Source: an uncultured Prevotellaceae bacterium (GTDB lineage Bacteria; Bacteroidota; Bacteroidia; Bacteroidales; Bacteroidaceae). From it: DNA of 64,000 nt. A model generated the notes under the pieces. The model was not told the DNA's origin and searched no databases. It saw only the letters and a program-made list of their open reading frames with translations. Below, piece after piece: positions 1 to 7,929 of this stretch. How positions within the stretch are numbered: position 1 is the stretch's first letter; each line of letters opens with the position of its first letter. The stretch is from assembly GCA_947167515.1 (NCBI GenBank), contig CAMVIM010000003.1, forward strand, positions 62,001-126,000, given 5' to 3'. The position numbers and the translations under genes are program-made.

Positions 1-1523
1 AGAATCTCTTCCTTAGTGGAGATTTGGCGCTCTTCGGGCATGTACCAAGCGGCACCGAGTGCTTGGCCTCGTGGCACGATGGTCACTTTGACGAGCGGAT
101 TGGCATATTCGAGGAACCATGAGATGGTTGCATGGCCAGCCTCATGCAGGGCAATAGTGCGTTTCTCGTGAGCGGTGAGCAGTTTGGTCTTCTTCTCCAA
201 GCCGCCGATGATGCGGTCAACGGCATCGAGGAAGCATTGCTTGTCCACCCAATCCTTATTGTTGCGGGCAGCGATGAGGGCAGCCTCGTTGCACACGTTG
301 GCAATGTCGGCTCCTGAGAATCCGGGCGTTTGACGTGCCAGTTGCGCCACATCGACGGTTTCGTCTATCTTGAGGGGTTGCAAGTGAACCATGAAGATTT
401 CCTTGCGCTCGTTCAGGTCGGGCAAATCGACGTGTATCTGGCGGTCGAAACGTCCTGCACGGAGCAGGGCACCGTCGAGAATGTCGGCACGGTTGGTGGC
501 AGCCATGATGATGATGCCGCTGTTGGTTCCGAAGCCGTCCATCTCGGTGAGCAGCTGATTCAGTGTGCTTTCGCGCTCATCGTTGCCACCCATTGCGGCA
601 GTTTTGCTGCGCGCACGGCCAATCGCATCAATCTCGTCGATGAAGATGATGCAGGGTGCTTTGGCTTTTGCCTGCTGGAAAAGGTCGCGCACACGGCTGG
701 CTCCCACGCCGACAAACATTTCGACGAACTCGGAGCCGGAGAGCGAGAAGAAGGGTACACCTGCCTCGCCTGCTACAGCCTTGGCCAACAAGGTCTTACC
801 TGTTCCTGGAGGACCTACAAGCAAGGCTCCCTTGGGTATCTTACCACCAAGGTTGGTGTATTTCTCTGGGGTTTTCAGGAAATCGACAATCTCCTGCACT
901 TCCTGCTTGGCACTCGCCTGTCCTGCTACATCCTTGAAGGTGATTTTCGGCGTGTTCTTGTCGTCTTTGTCAAACAACTGCGCCTTTGAGCGACCCACGG
1001 AAAAGATGCTGCCGGCACCGCCCATGAAGCCTGAGCCGCTCCCCATGCCTCGCATGATGAACAGCCAGATGAGCACGATGATGATGATGGGGGCAAAGTT
1101 CCAGAGAAGGTTGCCCAGGAAGTCGTTATCCCTCTCGTAAGTGACCTTTCCCTTGAAGTTTCCCTTCTCGTTCTGCGCATCGAGGAAACTCTCCAGATTG
1201 TCGATGGAACCAAACTCCACCTTGATGCGGGCATCTTTTTTGTTGTTATTGCCCACACCAAACACCTGCCTGCTATACTTGGCATCGATGGCGAGTGTGA
1301 GGGTGTTGTTGTCCTTGTTGATGGTCACGTCAGACACATATCCCTTCACTACAAATTCCTTGAAAGTGGTGAAGTCAACGCTGCGTGAAGCAGAGGAGTC
1401 GTGGCGTGTGAAAATCATGAATGCCAACCCTGCAATGAGCAGGATGTAGAGCCACGTGAAGTTAAAGCGTGGCTTTTGCATTCTGTTGTTATTATCGCTG
1501 TTATTCAATTTCTTATCGTTCAT
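1..1523 (-). CDS. ftsH: ATP-dependent zinc metalloprotease FtsH, C-terminus cut by window edge
   Basis: Membrane-anchored AAA+ protease that degrades misfolded membrane proteins and short-lived regulators. The start chosen is ATG at 1523, giving [13 protein letters not shown]; 507 codons are visible before the edge. A first membrane helix lies at about residues 23-40 ([16 protein letters not shown]) and a second, rich in Ile and Trp, near 140-160. These are followed by a Gly-rich linker, Walker [10 protein letters not shown] (near base 810), Walker B IIFIDEID, and the second region of homology ending in [10 protein letters not shown]. The zinc site HEAGH is encoded at 132-146. The last part of the peptidase domain lies outside the window. 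It follows rsfS by 9 bp and is probably co-transcribed with it. The reading frame is intact. Confidence 0.97.
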   Translation of the reverse strand, partial: MNDKKLNNSDNNNRMQKPRFNFTWLYILLIAGLAFMIFTRHDSSASRSVDFTTFKEFVVKGYVSDVTINKDNNTLTLAIDAKYSRQVFGVGNNNKKDARIKVEFGSIDNLESFLDAQNEKGNFKGKVTYERDNDFLGNLLWNFAPIIIIVLIWLFIMRGMGSGSGFMGGAGSIFSVGRSKAQLFDKDDKNTPKITFKDVAGQASAKQEVQEIVDFLKTPEKYTNLGGKIPKGALLVGPPGTGKTLLAKAVAGEAGVPFFSLSGSEFVEMFVGVGASRVRDLFQQAKAKAPCIIFIDEIDAIGRARSKTAAMGGNDERESTLNQLLTEMDGFGTNSGIIIMAATNRADILDGALLRAGRFDRQIHVDLPDLNERKEIFMVHLQPLKIDETVDVAQLARQTPGFSGADIANVCNEAALIAARNNKDWVDKQCFLDAVDRIIGGLEKKTKLLTAHEKRTIALHEAGHATISWFLEYANPLVKVTIVPRGQALGAAWYMPEERQISTKEEI

Positions 1524-1532
1524 GATTCTGCT

Positions 1533-1892
1533 TTATTCAATATCAGGCACATCGGTGATTTCTGCGTCTTCCCACAGGTTGTCAATGTCGTAGAATTCAC
1601 GTGCATCCGGCACAAAGATGTGGACAACCACATCGATGAAGTCGAGTGCTACCCAGAGGTTGTTTCTTGTGCCATCGACAGCCGACGGACGTGTGTTGGC
1701 TTGCTTGCGGGCGAACTCGCGCACCGATTCGGTCAGCGCTGCCACTTGGCTGGGCGAGTTACCTTCGCCGATGACCAGATATTTCGTGATGGTATCGTCG
1801 ATGCCTTCCAGGTTGACGATGCGTATTTTTTTGCCTTTCTTTTCTTGTATGCCTGCCACACAGGCGTTTACTAACTTTTGCGTTTCTGTCAT
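1533..1892 (-). CDS. rsfS: Ribosomal silencing factor RsfS
   Basis: 119 residues, normal for the family. RsfS binds ribosomal protein uL14 and blocks joining of the 30S and 50S subunits when nutrients are scarce. Seen: the family core GEGNSPSQVAAL followed by the conserved stretch NNLWVALDFIDVVVHIF and the ending FYDIDNLWEDAE, which match the usual RsfS pattern (S-Q-x-A-I, W-x-L-x-D, V-V-H-x-F, R-x-x-Y-x-L-E-x-L-W). It lies 9 bp upstream of ftsH on the same strand; rsfS-ftsH adjacency is common in Bacteroidales. The short upstream gap (1893-1948) is extremely AT-rich (TATATATAATATAATG). Confidence 0.95.
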   Translation of the reverse strand: MTETQKLVNACVAGIQEKKGKKIRIVNLEGIDDTITKYLVIGEGNSPSQVAALTESVREFARKQANTRPSAVDGTRNNLWVALDFIDVVVHIFVPDAREFYDIDNLWEDAEITDVPDIE

Positions 1893-1948
1893 GTATATAT
1901 AATATAATGTATATCAGTTTTCACTTGCGGAACCCCATGTGCCGAAGT

Positions 1949-2803
1949 TCACTCGCGGGCTTCTTCCATTTCCCGTTTCTTTTTCTCCTCAATCATTTGG
2001 AAGTCCTTGGGACGGAGCACGAAGTTGCTGCCGAGATACTTCTCTTTCACGATGTGGTTGTTGGCCAGTTCTTTCGGTGTTCCTTTGAAGAGGATGCGTC
2101 CCTCGAAGAGCAAATAGGCGCGGTCGGTAATGCAGAGCGTTTCCTGCACGTTGTGGTCGGTGATGAGGATGCCGATGTTGCGGTCTTTCAGTTTCCACAC
2201 CACATATTGGATGTCTTCCACGGCGATGGGGTCCACACCTGCAAAAGGTTCGTCGAGCATGATGAACTTCGGGTCGATGGCCAGACAGCGGGCAATCTCG
2301 CAGCGTCGCCGCTCGCCGCCCGAGAGCTGGTTGCCCTTGTTCTTCCTCACTTTCTGCAGGTTGAACTCATCGAGCAGGCGTTCGAGGTTCTCCCGTTGCT
2401 CCTCCGTCGATTTGTACTTCATCTCCAGCACCGTCATGATGTTATCCTCCACGCTCATGGTGCGGAACACGCTGGCCTCCTGGGCCAGGTAGCCCACACC
2501 CTTTTTGGCGCGGGTGGACACAGGGTCTTTGGTGATTTCCTGGTCGTTGATGAACACCTGTCCGGCATTGGGCACCACAAGCCCCGTGGTCATGTAGAAT
2601 GAGGTGGTCTTTCCGGCTCCGTTTGGCCCCAGCAATCCCACGATTTCTCCTTGTCGCACACTGATGGACACCTGATTGGCGACCGTGCGCTTGCCGTATG
2701 TCTTGACCAAATTGCGGGTGTAGAGGGTGTTTCGTTCGTCCGAATATTCGGGTATGTCCTCATCGCCCGCATTGGTGGTTGCGGATATCTTTTTTAACTC
2801 CAT
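1949..2803 (-). CDS. lptB: LPS export ABC transporter ATP-binding protein LptB
   Basis: Cytoplasmic ATPase that powers lipopolysaccharide extraction by LptFG. It has 284 residues, about 40 more than E. coli LptB, because of an N-terminal acidic extension (about residues 1-26). Walker A GPNGAGKT is at residues 59-66, the Q-loop at YLAQEASVF, the ABC signature LSGGERRR at 160-167, Walker B IMLDEPFAGVDP at about 181-192, and the switch His in ITDHNV. The pattern GVDPIAVEDIQ is typical of LptB. A match to the Bacteroidetes -7 box (TACTTTTG on the minus strand) lies at 2822-2829, just upstream. It is divergent from mlaE. Confidence 0.95.
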   Translation of the reverse strand: MELKKISATTNAGDEDIPEYSDERNTLYTRNLVKTYGKRTVANQVSISVRQGEIVGLLGPNGAGKTTSFYMTTGLVVPNAGQVFINDQEITKDPVSTRAKKGVGYLAQEASVFRTMSVEDNIMTVLEMKYKSTEEQRENLERLLDEFNLQKVRKNKGNQLSGGERRRCEIARCLAIDPKFIMLDEPFAGVDPIAVEDIQYVVWKLKDRNIGILITDHNVQETLCITDRAYLLFEGRILFKGTPKELANNHIVKEKYLGSNFVLRPKDFQMIEEKKKREMEEARE

Positions 2804-2903
2804 ATCATATCAAATTAGTTACAAAAGTACGAATTGTTTGTTGATTAGTCACTTTCTAAAGCAAAAAACTATGTTAAAATGTGCTCTTTTGAACAAAAAT
2901 GGC

Positions 2904-2911
2904 TAATTTTG
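2904..2911 (+). promoter_or_regulatory. Possible -7 box for mlaE
   Basis: TAATTTTG matches the Bacteroidetes -7 consensus TAnnTTTG, 41 bp upstream of the mlaE GTG. No properly spaced TTTG is visible at -33, so this is a weak call. Confidence 0.3.
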
Positions 2912-2952
2912 CAAAGATTTTGTCAAGTATAAATCATTAAAAACGCAATAAA

Positions 2953-3699
2953 GTGCTTTCGTTAAAGAGTGGATTGACCCATCTGGGCAGATATGTCATG
3001 CTGATGGGTAGAGTGCTTTCACAGCCCGACCGATGGCGGATGTTCATGAAGCAGTATGTGACCGAAATGTATCAGTTGGGTTACAACTCCATAGGCATCG
3101 TGCTCATCATTTCCTTTTTCATCGGTGCCGTGATATGCCTGCAGATTAAACTGAACATTCAAAGCCCCTGGATGCCCCGCATGGTGGTAGGTTACACCAC
3201 GCGCGAAATCATGCTCCTCGAATTTTCGTCGAGCATCATGTGCCTCATCCTGGCTGGTAAGGTGGGTTCTAACATCGCTTCAGAAATTGGTACAATGAGA
3301 ATAACTCAACAGATTGATGCTCTTGATATTATGGGAGTTAATTCAGCAAACTATCTCATCCTGCCGAAGATTGTGGGGTTGATGACCATCATGCCCATTC
3401 TCGTCACGCTGAGTGTGGCGGCGGGCATCATAGGCGCCTATGCCACCTCCCTGCTCGGCACCACGACGGTGCCCGAACTGACGGAGGGCTTCCGCTACCA
3501 GTTCAACCAGTGGTTCTTCTGGTGTGGCATGATCAAGGCGGTCGTCTATGCCTTTATCATCACCAGCGTATCCGCCTACAAAGGCTACACCGTGGAAGGC
3601 GGTAGCGTGGAGGTGGGCAAGTCGAGCACCGATGCCGTCGTCACAAGCAGTATTCTCGTACTGTTCTCCGACATTTTCCTGACCAACATGCTCACTTAG
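2953..3699 (+). CDS. mlaE: MlaE-family phospholipid ABC transporter permease
   Basis: Inner-membrane permease of the MCE-type lipid transport system that moves phospholipids between inner and outer membrane. 248 residues starting at a GTG. The family core EFSSSIMCLILAGKVGSNIASEIGTMRITQQIDALDIMGV is recognisable, notably the G-S-x-x-x-x-E-x-G-T-M-R and Q-x-D-A-L signature. Several hydrophobic helices follow, up to ILVLFSDIFLTNMLT. mlaF follows after 172 bp, an unusually long gap for this pair that holds a phased repeat array. No MCE protein (MlaD) is present in the window. Confidence 0.93.
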   Translation: MLSLKSGLTHLGRYVMLMGRVLSQPDRWRMFMKQYVTEMYQLGYNSIGIVLIISFFIGAVICLQIKLNIQSPWMPRMVVGYTTREIMLLEFSSSIMCLILAGKVGSNIASEIGTMRITQQIDALDIMGVNSANYLILPKIVGLMTIMPILVTLSVAAGIIGAYATSLLGTTTVPELTEGFRYQFNQWFFWCGMIKAVVYAFIITSVSAYKGYTVEGGSVEVGKSSTDAVVTSSILVLFSDIFLTNMLT

Positions 3700-3735
3700 T
3701 GAAGAGTGGAAGTGCTGCTTCGGCACGGATGCCGA

Positions 3736-3840
3736 TGTAGCAAATGCTACACTGACGTTGTAGCAAACGCTACACTGGCACTGTAGCAACTGCTACACTG
3801 GCGATGTAGCAACTGCTACACTAGGTAGTGTAGCAAAATG
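3736..3840. repeat. Phased dyad array 1 (five units, 23-bp period)
   Basis: Units begin TGTAGC at 3736, 3759, 3782, 3805 and 3829, so the steps are 23, 23, 23 and 24. The first four each form the dyad TGTAGC-NNNN-GCTACA followed by a 7-8 nt linker (CTGACGT, CTGGCAC, and so on); the fifth is a half unit. The four loop bases vary (AAAT, AAAC, AACT, AACT) while the arms are invariant. The array fills the gap between mlaE and mlaF. A second array with the same architecture lies at 32890-32988. It resembles a REP/BIME-type element; its function is unknown. Confidence 0.9.
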
Positions 3841-3871
3841 GGAAACGAACTAAAACCATAACAGAAACGGA

Positions 3872-4651
3872 ATGATTAAAGTAGAACATCTGTATAAGAG
3901 TTTTGAGGACCGTGACGTGCTCAAGGACATCAATGCCATCTTCCGCGATGGCGAGGTCAACCTCATCATCGGCCAGAGCGGTAGCGGAAAGACCGTGCTG
4001 ATGAAGAATATTGTGGGGCTGCTCACACCGACCAGCGGCAGCATCTATTACGACAACCGCGATTTCGTGACGCTGACGAAGAAGGAGAGAATCCTGCTGC
4101 GACGCGAGATGGGCATGATTTTCCAGAGTGCCGCGCTGTTCGACTCGATGACGGTGCTCGACAACGTGATGTTCCCGCTCAACATGTTTTCCTACGACGC
4201 TTATGAAGACCGTCGGAAACGCGCACTCGACTGCTTGGCGCGTGTCAACCTGCAAGGTGCCGAAAACAAGTTCCCGGGCGAGATTTCGGGCGGTATGCAG
4301 AAACGTGTGGCCATCGCACGTGCCATTGTACTCCAACCCAAATACCTCTTCTGCGATGAGCCGAACTCTGGTCTTGACCCCAAGACGAGCATCGTGATTG
4401 ACGAACTCATCGCCGGCATCACCCACGAGGACAAAATCACCACCATCGTCAACACCCACGACATGAACTCTGTGATGGGCATCGGCGAGAACATCACCTT
4501 CATTTGCGAAGGACGTGCTGAGTGGCAGGGTAATAACAAGGAAATCATGGATGCCACCAACAAGAAACTGGAAGACTTCATCTTCGCCAGCGATATCCTC
4601 CGTCAGGCAAAGGAACTGCACGACCAACAACAACGAATGTCACGAATATGA
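3872..4651 (+). CDS. mlaF: MlaF-family phospholipid ABC transporter ATPase
   Basis: ATPase partner of MlaE in MCE-type phospholipid transport across the envelope. 259 residues. Walker A is GQSGSGKT at residues 34-41, Q-loop MIFQSAALFDSMTV at about 82-95, signature ISGGMQKR at about 138-145, Walker B LFCDEPNSGLDP at about 159-170, and switch His in VNTHDMNSV. The FQSAALFDSMTV and SGGMQKR forms are typical of MlaF rather than of other ABC ATPases. It is on the same strand as mlaE and probably in the same transcript despite the repeat array between them. Confidence 0.95.
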   Translation: MIKVEHLYKSFEDRDVLKDINAIFRDGEVNLIIGQSGSGKTVLMKNIVGLLTPTSGSIYYDNRDFVTLTKKERILLRREMGMIFQSAALFDSMTVLDNVMFPLNMFSYDAYEDRRKRALDCLARVNLQGAENKFPGEISGGMQKRVAIARAIVLQPKYLFCDEPNSGLDPKTSIVIDELIAGITHEDKITTIVNTHDMNSVMGIGENITFICEGRAEWQGNNKEIMDATNKKLEDFIFASDILRQAKELHDQQQRMSRI

Positions 4652-4747
4652 CGAATTTTAGTAAGGCATCCATTCGTTTTCATTCGTTGCCGCTTGCGGC
4701 ATTGATGACTTGATTCGTTCAATTAGAAAAAATCGTTGTTGAAAAAC

Positions 4748-7009
4748 ATGATTGTTTGCATAGCAGAGAAACCGAGTGTGGCACGTGACATTGCCAATGT
4801 GTTGGGTGCCAGAGAGATGAAGCAGGGCTACATCGAGGGCAACGGCTATCAGGTCACATGGACGTTCGGTCATTTGTGCGAACTGAAGGAGCCTGATGAG
4901 TACAATCCCCGTTGGAAACGTTGGGACTTATGGGATCTCCCCATGATTCCGGCGCGTTTCGGCATTCGCCTGAAGGATGATGACGGAGTGAAGCGGCAGT
5001 TTGCCACCATCGAGAAACTCATGCAGGCAGCCGATGGCATCATCAACTGCGGCGATGCCGGGCAAGAAGGTGAACTGATTCAGCGGTGGGTGATGCAGAA
5101 GGCTGGAGCGAAATGCCCTGTCAAACGTCTGTGGATTTCTTCGCTGACCGAAGAGGCTATCCGTGAAGGATTCAACAATCTGAAAGACCAAATCGAATAT
5201 CAATCGCTCTATGAGGCAGGACTTTGCCGCGCCATCGGCGACTGGACACTCGGCATGAACGCCACACGCCTCTACACGCTCAAGTATGGACAGCAGAAAC
5301 AGGTGCTCTCCATCGGACGTGTGCAGACCCCCACACTGGCACTCATCGTGCGTCGCCAACAGGAGATTGAGAGTTTCGTGCCTAAACAGAGTTGGGTGCT
5401 CTCCACACTCTATCGCGACACCAAATTCACCGCCATCGCCCACGACGAGGAAGCCGAAGCCGAAGATGCCGCCGAAGTGAAAGCGGCTGCAGAGCAGGGC
5501 AAGACCCTCAAGGGCAAAGGACCCATCTACAAACAGGTGGAGTTCTCGACGGAAGAAGAGGGTAGGGCTGTACTCCAATCCATTGAAGGGCAACCTTTTA
5601 CCGTCACCGACATCCAGAAGAAGAAAGGAACGGAAGCACCGCCTCGACTCTACGACCTGACCTCCTTGCAGGTGGATTGCAACCGCAAGTTTGGCTATTC
5701 TGCCGAGCAAACTCTGCAACTCATTCAGAGCCTCTACGAAAAGAAATTCACCACCTATCCACGTGTCGATACCACCTTCCTCAGCGATGACATCTATGCC
5801 AAATGCCCCCAGACGCTCCGAGGCTTGAAAGACTATGAGCAGTTCACACAGCCACTCGAAGGCAAACCGCTCCCCAAGTCGAAGAAGGTCTTTGACTCAT
5901 CCAAAGTGACTGACCACCACGCCATTATCCCCACAGGTGTGCCAGCTATCAGTCTCACTGATATGGAACGCAGGGTGTACGACTTGGTGACTCGTGCCTT
6001 CATCGCCGTCTTCTATCCCGACTGCAAGTTCGAGACCACGACGGTGTATGGAGAGGTAATTCAAGCCCCCTCCGACTCCCCCAAGGGGGAGGAAGAGCCA
6101 TCCGGGGTGTTGTTTCGCGCCAGTGGACGGGTGATTCTTGACGAGGGTTGGAAGGTCATCTACAAAAACATAACAGACTCTTCCGACGAAAACATGCCGG
6201 ATGGTAACTCCTCCCCCTTGGGGGAGGCTGGGTGGGGGCGTGGCGAGTCTGGTCCTCACATCCCCTCTCTTTCCGAGAAATGGACACAACCTCCTAAACC
6301 CTACACGGAGGCGACGCTCCTTCGTGCGATGGAGACAGCAGGCAAGTTTGTTGATAATGAGGAACTCCGCGATGCCATGAAGGAGAACGGCATCGGCCGT
6401 CCTTCCACCCGTGCCGCCATCATCGAAACCCTTTTCAAGCGGCACTACATCCGCAAGGAACGCAAAAGCCTCGTTGCCACTCCCACAGGTGTGGAACTCA
6501 TCGGCATCATCCACGAGGAACTCCTCAAGAGTGCCGAACTCACTGGCCTTTGGGAAAAGAAACTCCGCGAGATTGAGCGTCATCAATACGATGCCCAGAC
6601 CTTCATCGCCGAACTCAAACAGATGGTCACCGACATCATCAACACCGTCCGCAATGACCACTCCAACCGGCAAGTGGCTGTGACGACTGAGGAAGACCTG
6701 AAGAAAAAACGCACATCCTCTAAGCCGGCCCCCCAACTCTCAACTGTCAACTCTCAACTGTCAACTTCCAATGCCCCAGCAGGCTTCCAACCCAGCCCAC
6801 GCGCTGGGCGAAGTTCAAAGTCTCGTAAAGCCCAATCCCCGAAAACTAAGACCACCGAGCAGGTCAAAGCCGAGCACAACCCCGATGAAATCATCGGCAT
6901 GCCATGCCCCGTCTGCCACGAAGGCCACATCATCAAAGGCAAAACCGCCTACGGCTGCTCCCGTTGGAAAGAAGGCTGCACCTATCGCCTGCCGTTTGAA
7001 CAAGCGTAG
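4748..7009 (+). CDS. topB: DNA topoisomerase III (type IA), with repeat-derived in-frame insertions
   Basis: Type IA topoisomerase that passes single strands and decatenates DNA. ATG at 4748 (MIVCIAEKPSVARD) is preferred to a TTG 12 bases upstream because the Toprim domain starts there. Seen: Toprim acidic motif INCGDAGQEGELIQRW, the active-site tyrosine region SIGRVQTPTLALIVRRQQEIE and KKFTTYPRVDTTFLSDD, and ENGIGRPSTRAAIIETL. A C-terminal four-Cys zinc finger (CPVC, then C and C in YGCSRWKEGC) closes the 753-residue protein. Unusual: residues near 440-450 and 487-497 are encoded by an inverted pair of GC-rich palindromes, and residues about 663-688 by heptanucleotide repeats and a further palindrome, all in frame. 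These lie in linkers outside the catalytic motifs, so the enzyme is probably functional. Confidence 0.95.
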   Translation: MIVCIAEKPSVARDIANVLGAREMKQGYIEGNGYQVTWTFGHLCELKEPDEYNPRWKRWDLWDLPMIPARFGIRLKDDDGVKRQFATIEKLMQAADGIINCGDAGQEGELIQRWVMQKAGAKCPVKRLWISSLTEEAIREGFNNLKDQIEYQSLYEAGLCRAIGDWTLGMNATRLYTLKYGQQKQVLSIGRVQTPTLALIVRRQQEIESFVPKQSWVLSTLYRDTKFTAIAHDEEAEAEDAAEVKAAAEQGKTLKGKGPIYKQVEFSTEEEGRAVLQSIEGQPFTVTDIQKKKGTEAPPRLYDLTSLQVDCNRKFGYSAEQTLQLIQSLYEKKFTTYPRVDTTFLSDDIYAKCPQTLRGLKDYEQFTQPLEGKPLPKSKKVFDSSKVTDHHAIIPTGVPAISLTDMERRVYDLVTRAFIAVFYPDCKFETTTVYGEVIQAPSDSPKGEEEPSGVLFRASGRVILDEGWKVIYKNITDSSDENMPDGNSSPLGEAGWGRGESGPHIPSLSEKWTQPPKPYTEATLLRAMETAGKFVDNEELRDAMKENGIGRPSTRAAIIETLFKRHYIRKERKSLVATPTGVELIGIIHEELLKSAELTGLWEKKLREIERHQYDAQTFIAELKQMVTDIINTVRNDHSNRQVAVTTEEDLKKKRTSSKPAPQLSTVNSQLSTSNAPAGFQPSPRAGRSSKSRKAQSPKTKTTEQVKAEHNPDEIIGMPCPVCHEGHIIKGKTAYGCSRWKEGCTYRLPFEQA
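6065..6095 (+). repeat. GC-rich palindromic element, copy A in topB
   Basis: The core CCCCCAAGGGGGAGG is preceded by GCCCCCTCCGACT. It is the inverse of the copy at 6208-6239 with a few mismatches, and it belongs to the same family as the pair around the second susD (35222-35252 and 35337-35366). It is translated in frame as A-P-S-D-S-P-K-G-E-E within TopB. Confidence 0.85.
6208..6239 (-). repeat. GC-rich palindromic element, copy B in topB (inverted)
   Basis: CTCCTCCCCCTTGGGGGAGG followed by CTGGGTGGGGGC. Its reverse complement aligns with the element at 6065-6095. Translated as S-S-P-L-G-E-A-G-W-G-R within TopB. The pair encloses 112 nt and could fold into a long stem in the topB mRNA. Confidence 0.85.
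6734..6768 (+). repeat. Heptanucleotide tract inside topB
   Basis: Five units: CAACTCT, CAACTGT, CAACTCT, CAACTGT, CAACTTC. They are translated as part of the low-complexity linker P-Q-L-S-T-V-N-S-Q-L-S-T. Seven is not a multiple of three, so gain or loss of one unit would shift the frame ahead of the C-terminal zinc finger. Confidence 0.85.
6792..6811 (+). repeat. 20-bp palindromic repeat in topB, second copy at 26946-26965
   Basis: CCAGCCCACGCGCTGGGCGA contains the dyad GCCCA-CGCGC-TGGGC. Its exact reverse complement occurs at 26946-26965 in an intergenic region. Both copies lie beside heptanucleotide tracts. Confidence 0.85.
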
Positions 7010-7078
7010 TTTGTTAATTCGTGTACTGCTGCACAAAAAAGTTGGGCAAGAACCACAAAAAAGTCCTTGCCCTTCTTG

Positions 7079-7107
7079 TTTGTTTCGAAAATTTTTTTGT
7101 ACCTTTG
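7079..7107 (+). promoter_or_regulatory. Bacteroidetes-type promoter upstream of candidate ncRNA
   Basis: TTTG at 7079-7082, a 17-bp spacer, then TACCTTTG at 7100-7107, an exact match to the -7 consensus TAnnTTTG. Predicted transcript start is about 7113-7115. It is followed by more than 350 bp without a gene, which supports a non-coding transcript. Confidence 0.6.
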
Positions 7108-7112
7108 TAACT

Positions 7113-7375
7113 GCATTGTCAATCAAACCTAAGCGTAGGTGGCAGTGTAACAACTTATTGGTAATAACAACAGCGTTTGTGCTATATTCGGTAATGTCCT
7201 AGAACCTAGCAACTTCATCCGACATTCACGAAAGGTAGAGTACTAACGTCTGCGCGGTAGCGTGGGCGGGACTTATCCTCGTGAATGGGTTTTGCTAGGA
7301 CCTTAGGACATAGGAAAGAGCCGTTTCACGCTCTTTTCATGCCCTAAGGTTCTTGCTTGTAGAACCCGTCCTTCC
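7113..7375 (+). ncRNA. Candidate structured non-coding RNA, type not identified
   Basis: A gene-free stretch with its own promoter and clear nested complementarity. ATGTCCTA (7194-7201) pairs with TAGGACAT (7304-7311), CCTAGCAA (7205-7212) with TTGCTAGG (7292-7299), and CATTCACG (7223-7230) with CGTGAATG (7280-7287), giving a rod about 118 nt long with small asymmetric internal loops. Inside it GTCTGCGC can pair with GCGTGGGC. Flanking hairpins are ACCTA-AGCG-TAGGT (7127-7140), AAAGAGC/GCTCTTT (7315-7336) and GGTTCT/AGAACC (7348-7366). A long interrupted rod is reminiscent of 6S-like RNAs, but I cannot confirm a family. It could also be the 5' leader of the following genes. Confidence 0.5.
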
Positions 7376-7485
7376 GAAGAACAGCCTTTCGCTTCAAGTA
7401 CAAAAACATCAAACTCCTTGCGATAATATAAACATCATAAAGGAACAAAACTTCTATATATAGTCATTAAAAAAACACTTACATT

Positions 7486-7776
7486 ATGGAGCATCTTGAT
7501 TTAGAAAAAGTAAAACAGGCTATTGATGCAATACCTGACATCAGATTCGATTCTCATCGTTTAATCAAAGAACTTGTAAAACAGCATGAGGATGAGTACA
7601 TCATGATGTTAAAACCTCATCAAGGAGGTTTTAGAGAACTACATGGCACAATTGGGCGTTTCCTGTCATCACATCAAGAAGAATTTAATATACAAAAAAT
7701 CGAAACTCAATCCAGTGAAAATGTAAAAGGGTATGAGAGTCGGAATGCATTATGGGAAAAGAAAAACAAGCATTAA
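7486..7776 (+). CDS. Small protein of unknown function
   Basis: 96 residues, not recognised. It begins MEHLDLEKVKQAIDAIPD, is soluble and charged with helical character, and has no signal peptide or membrane segment. The C-terminal third is rich in Asn, Glu and Lys. Base composition is clearly more AT-rich than in neighbouring core genes, as for the next two genes. It is the first gene after the candidate ncRNA. The absence of any competing frame in this AT-rich stretch and the in-line arrangement with the next two genes support it as real. Confidence 0.6.
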   Translation: MEHLDLEKVKQAIDAIPDIRFDSHRLIKELVKQHEDEYIMMLKPHQGGFRELHGTIGRFLSSHQEEFNIQKIETQSSENVKGYESRNALWEKKNKH

Positions 7777-7929
7777 TGAACTAACTTGTCAGAAGTAATT
7801 CTGCGGATAAGACTACTATTCTTTGTTATTAATTATGTTTGAGAGAAAAGTTGGAAGTACATAAAATGCTTAGGGAAAAGTAAAAGTGACATCTTCTAGT
7901 CTTTTCAAGAAAACAAAAAAGAAACTATC

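Noticed and set aside
330-989. Long plus-strand frame opposite ftsH
   Set aside because: Antisense shadow of the conserved FtsH AAA domain; no family features and no start signals.
3736-3840. CRISPR array
   Set aside because: Units are contiguous dyads of 16 bp with 7-8 bp linkers; there are no unique spacers of 25-40 bp and no cas genes.
4736-4747. TTG start for topB
   Set aside because: ATG at 4748 starts exactly at the Toprim domain (MIVCIAEKPSVA).
7113-7375. tmRNA, RNase P RNA or SRP RNA
   Set aside because: No tRNA-like ends, no conserved RNase P core and no SRP tetraloop helix could be recognised, so only a generic structured RNA is called.
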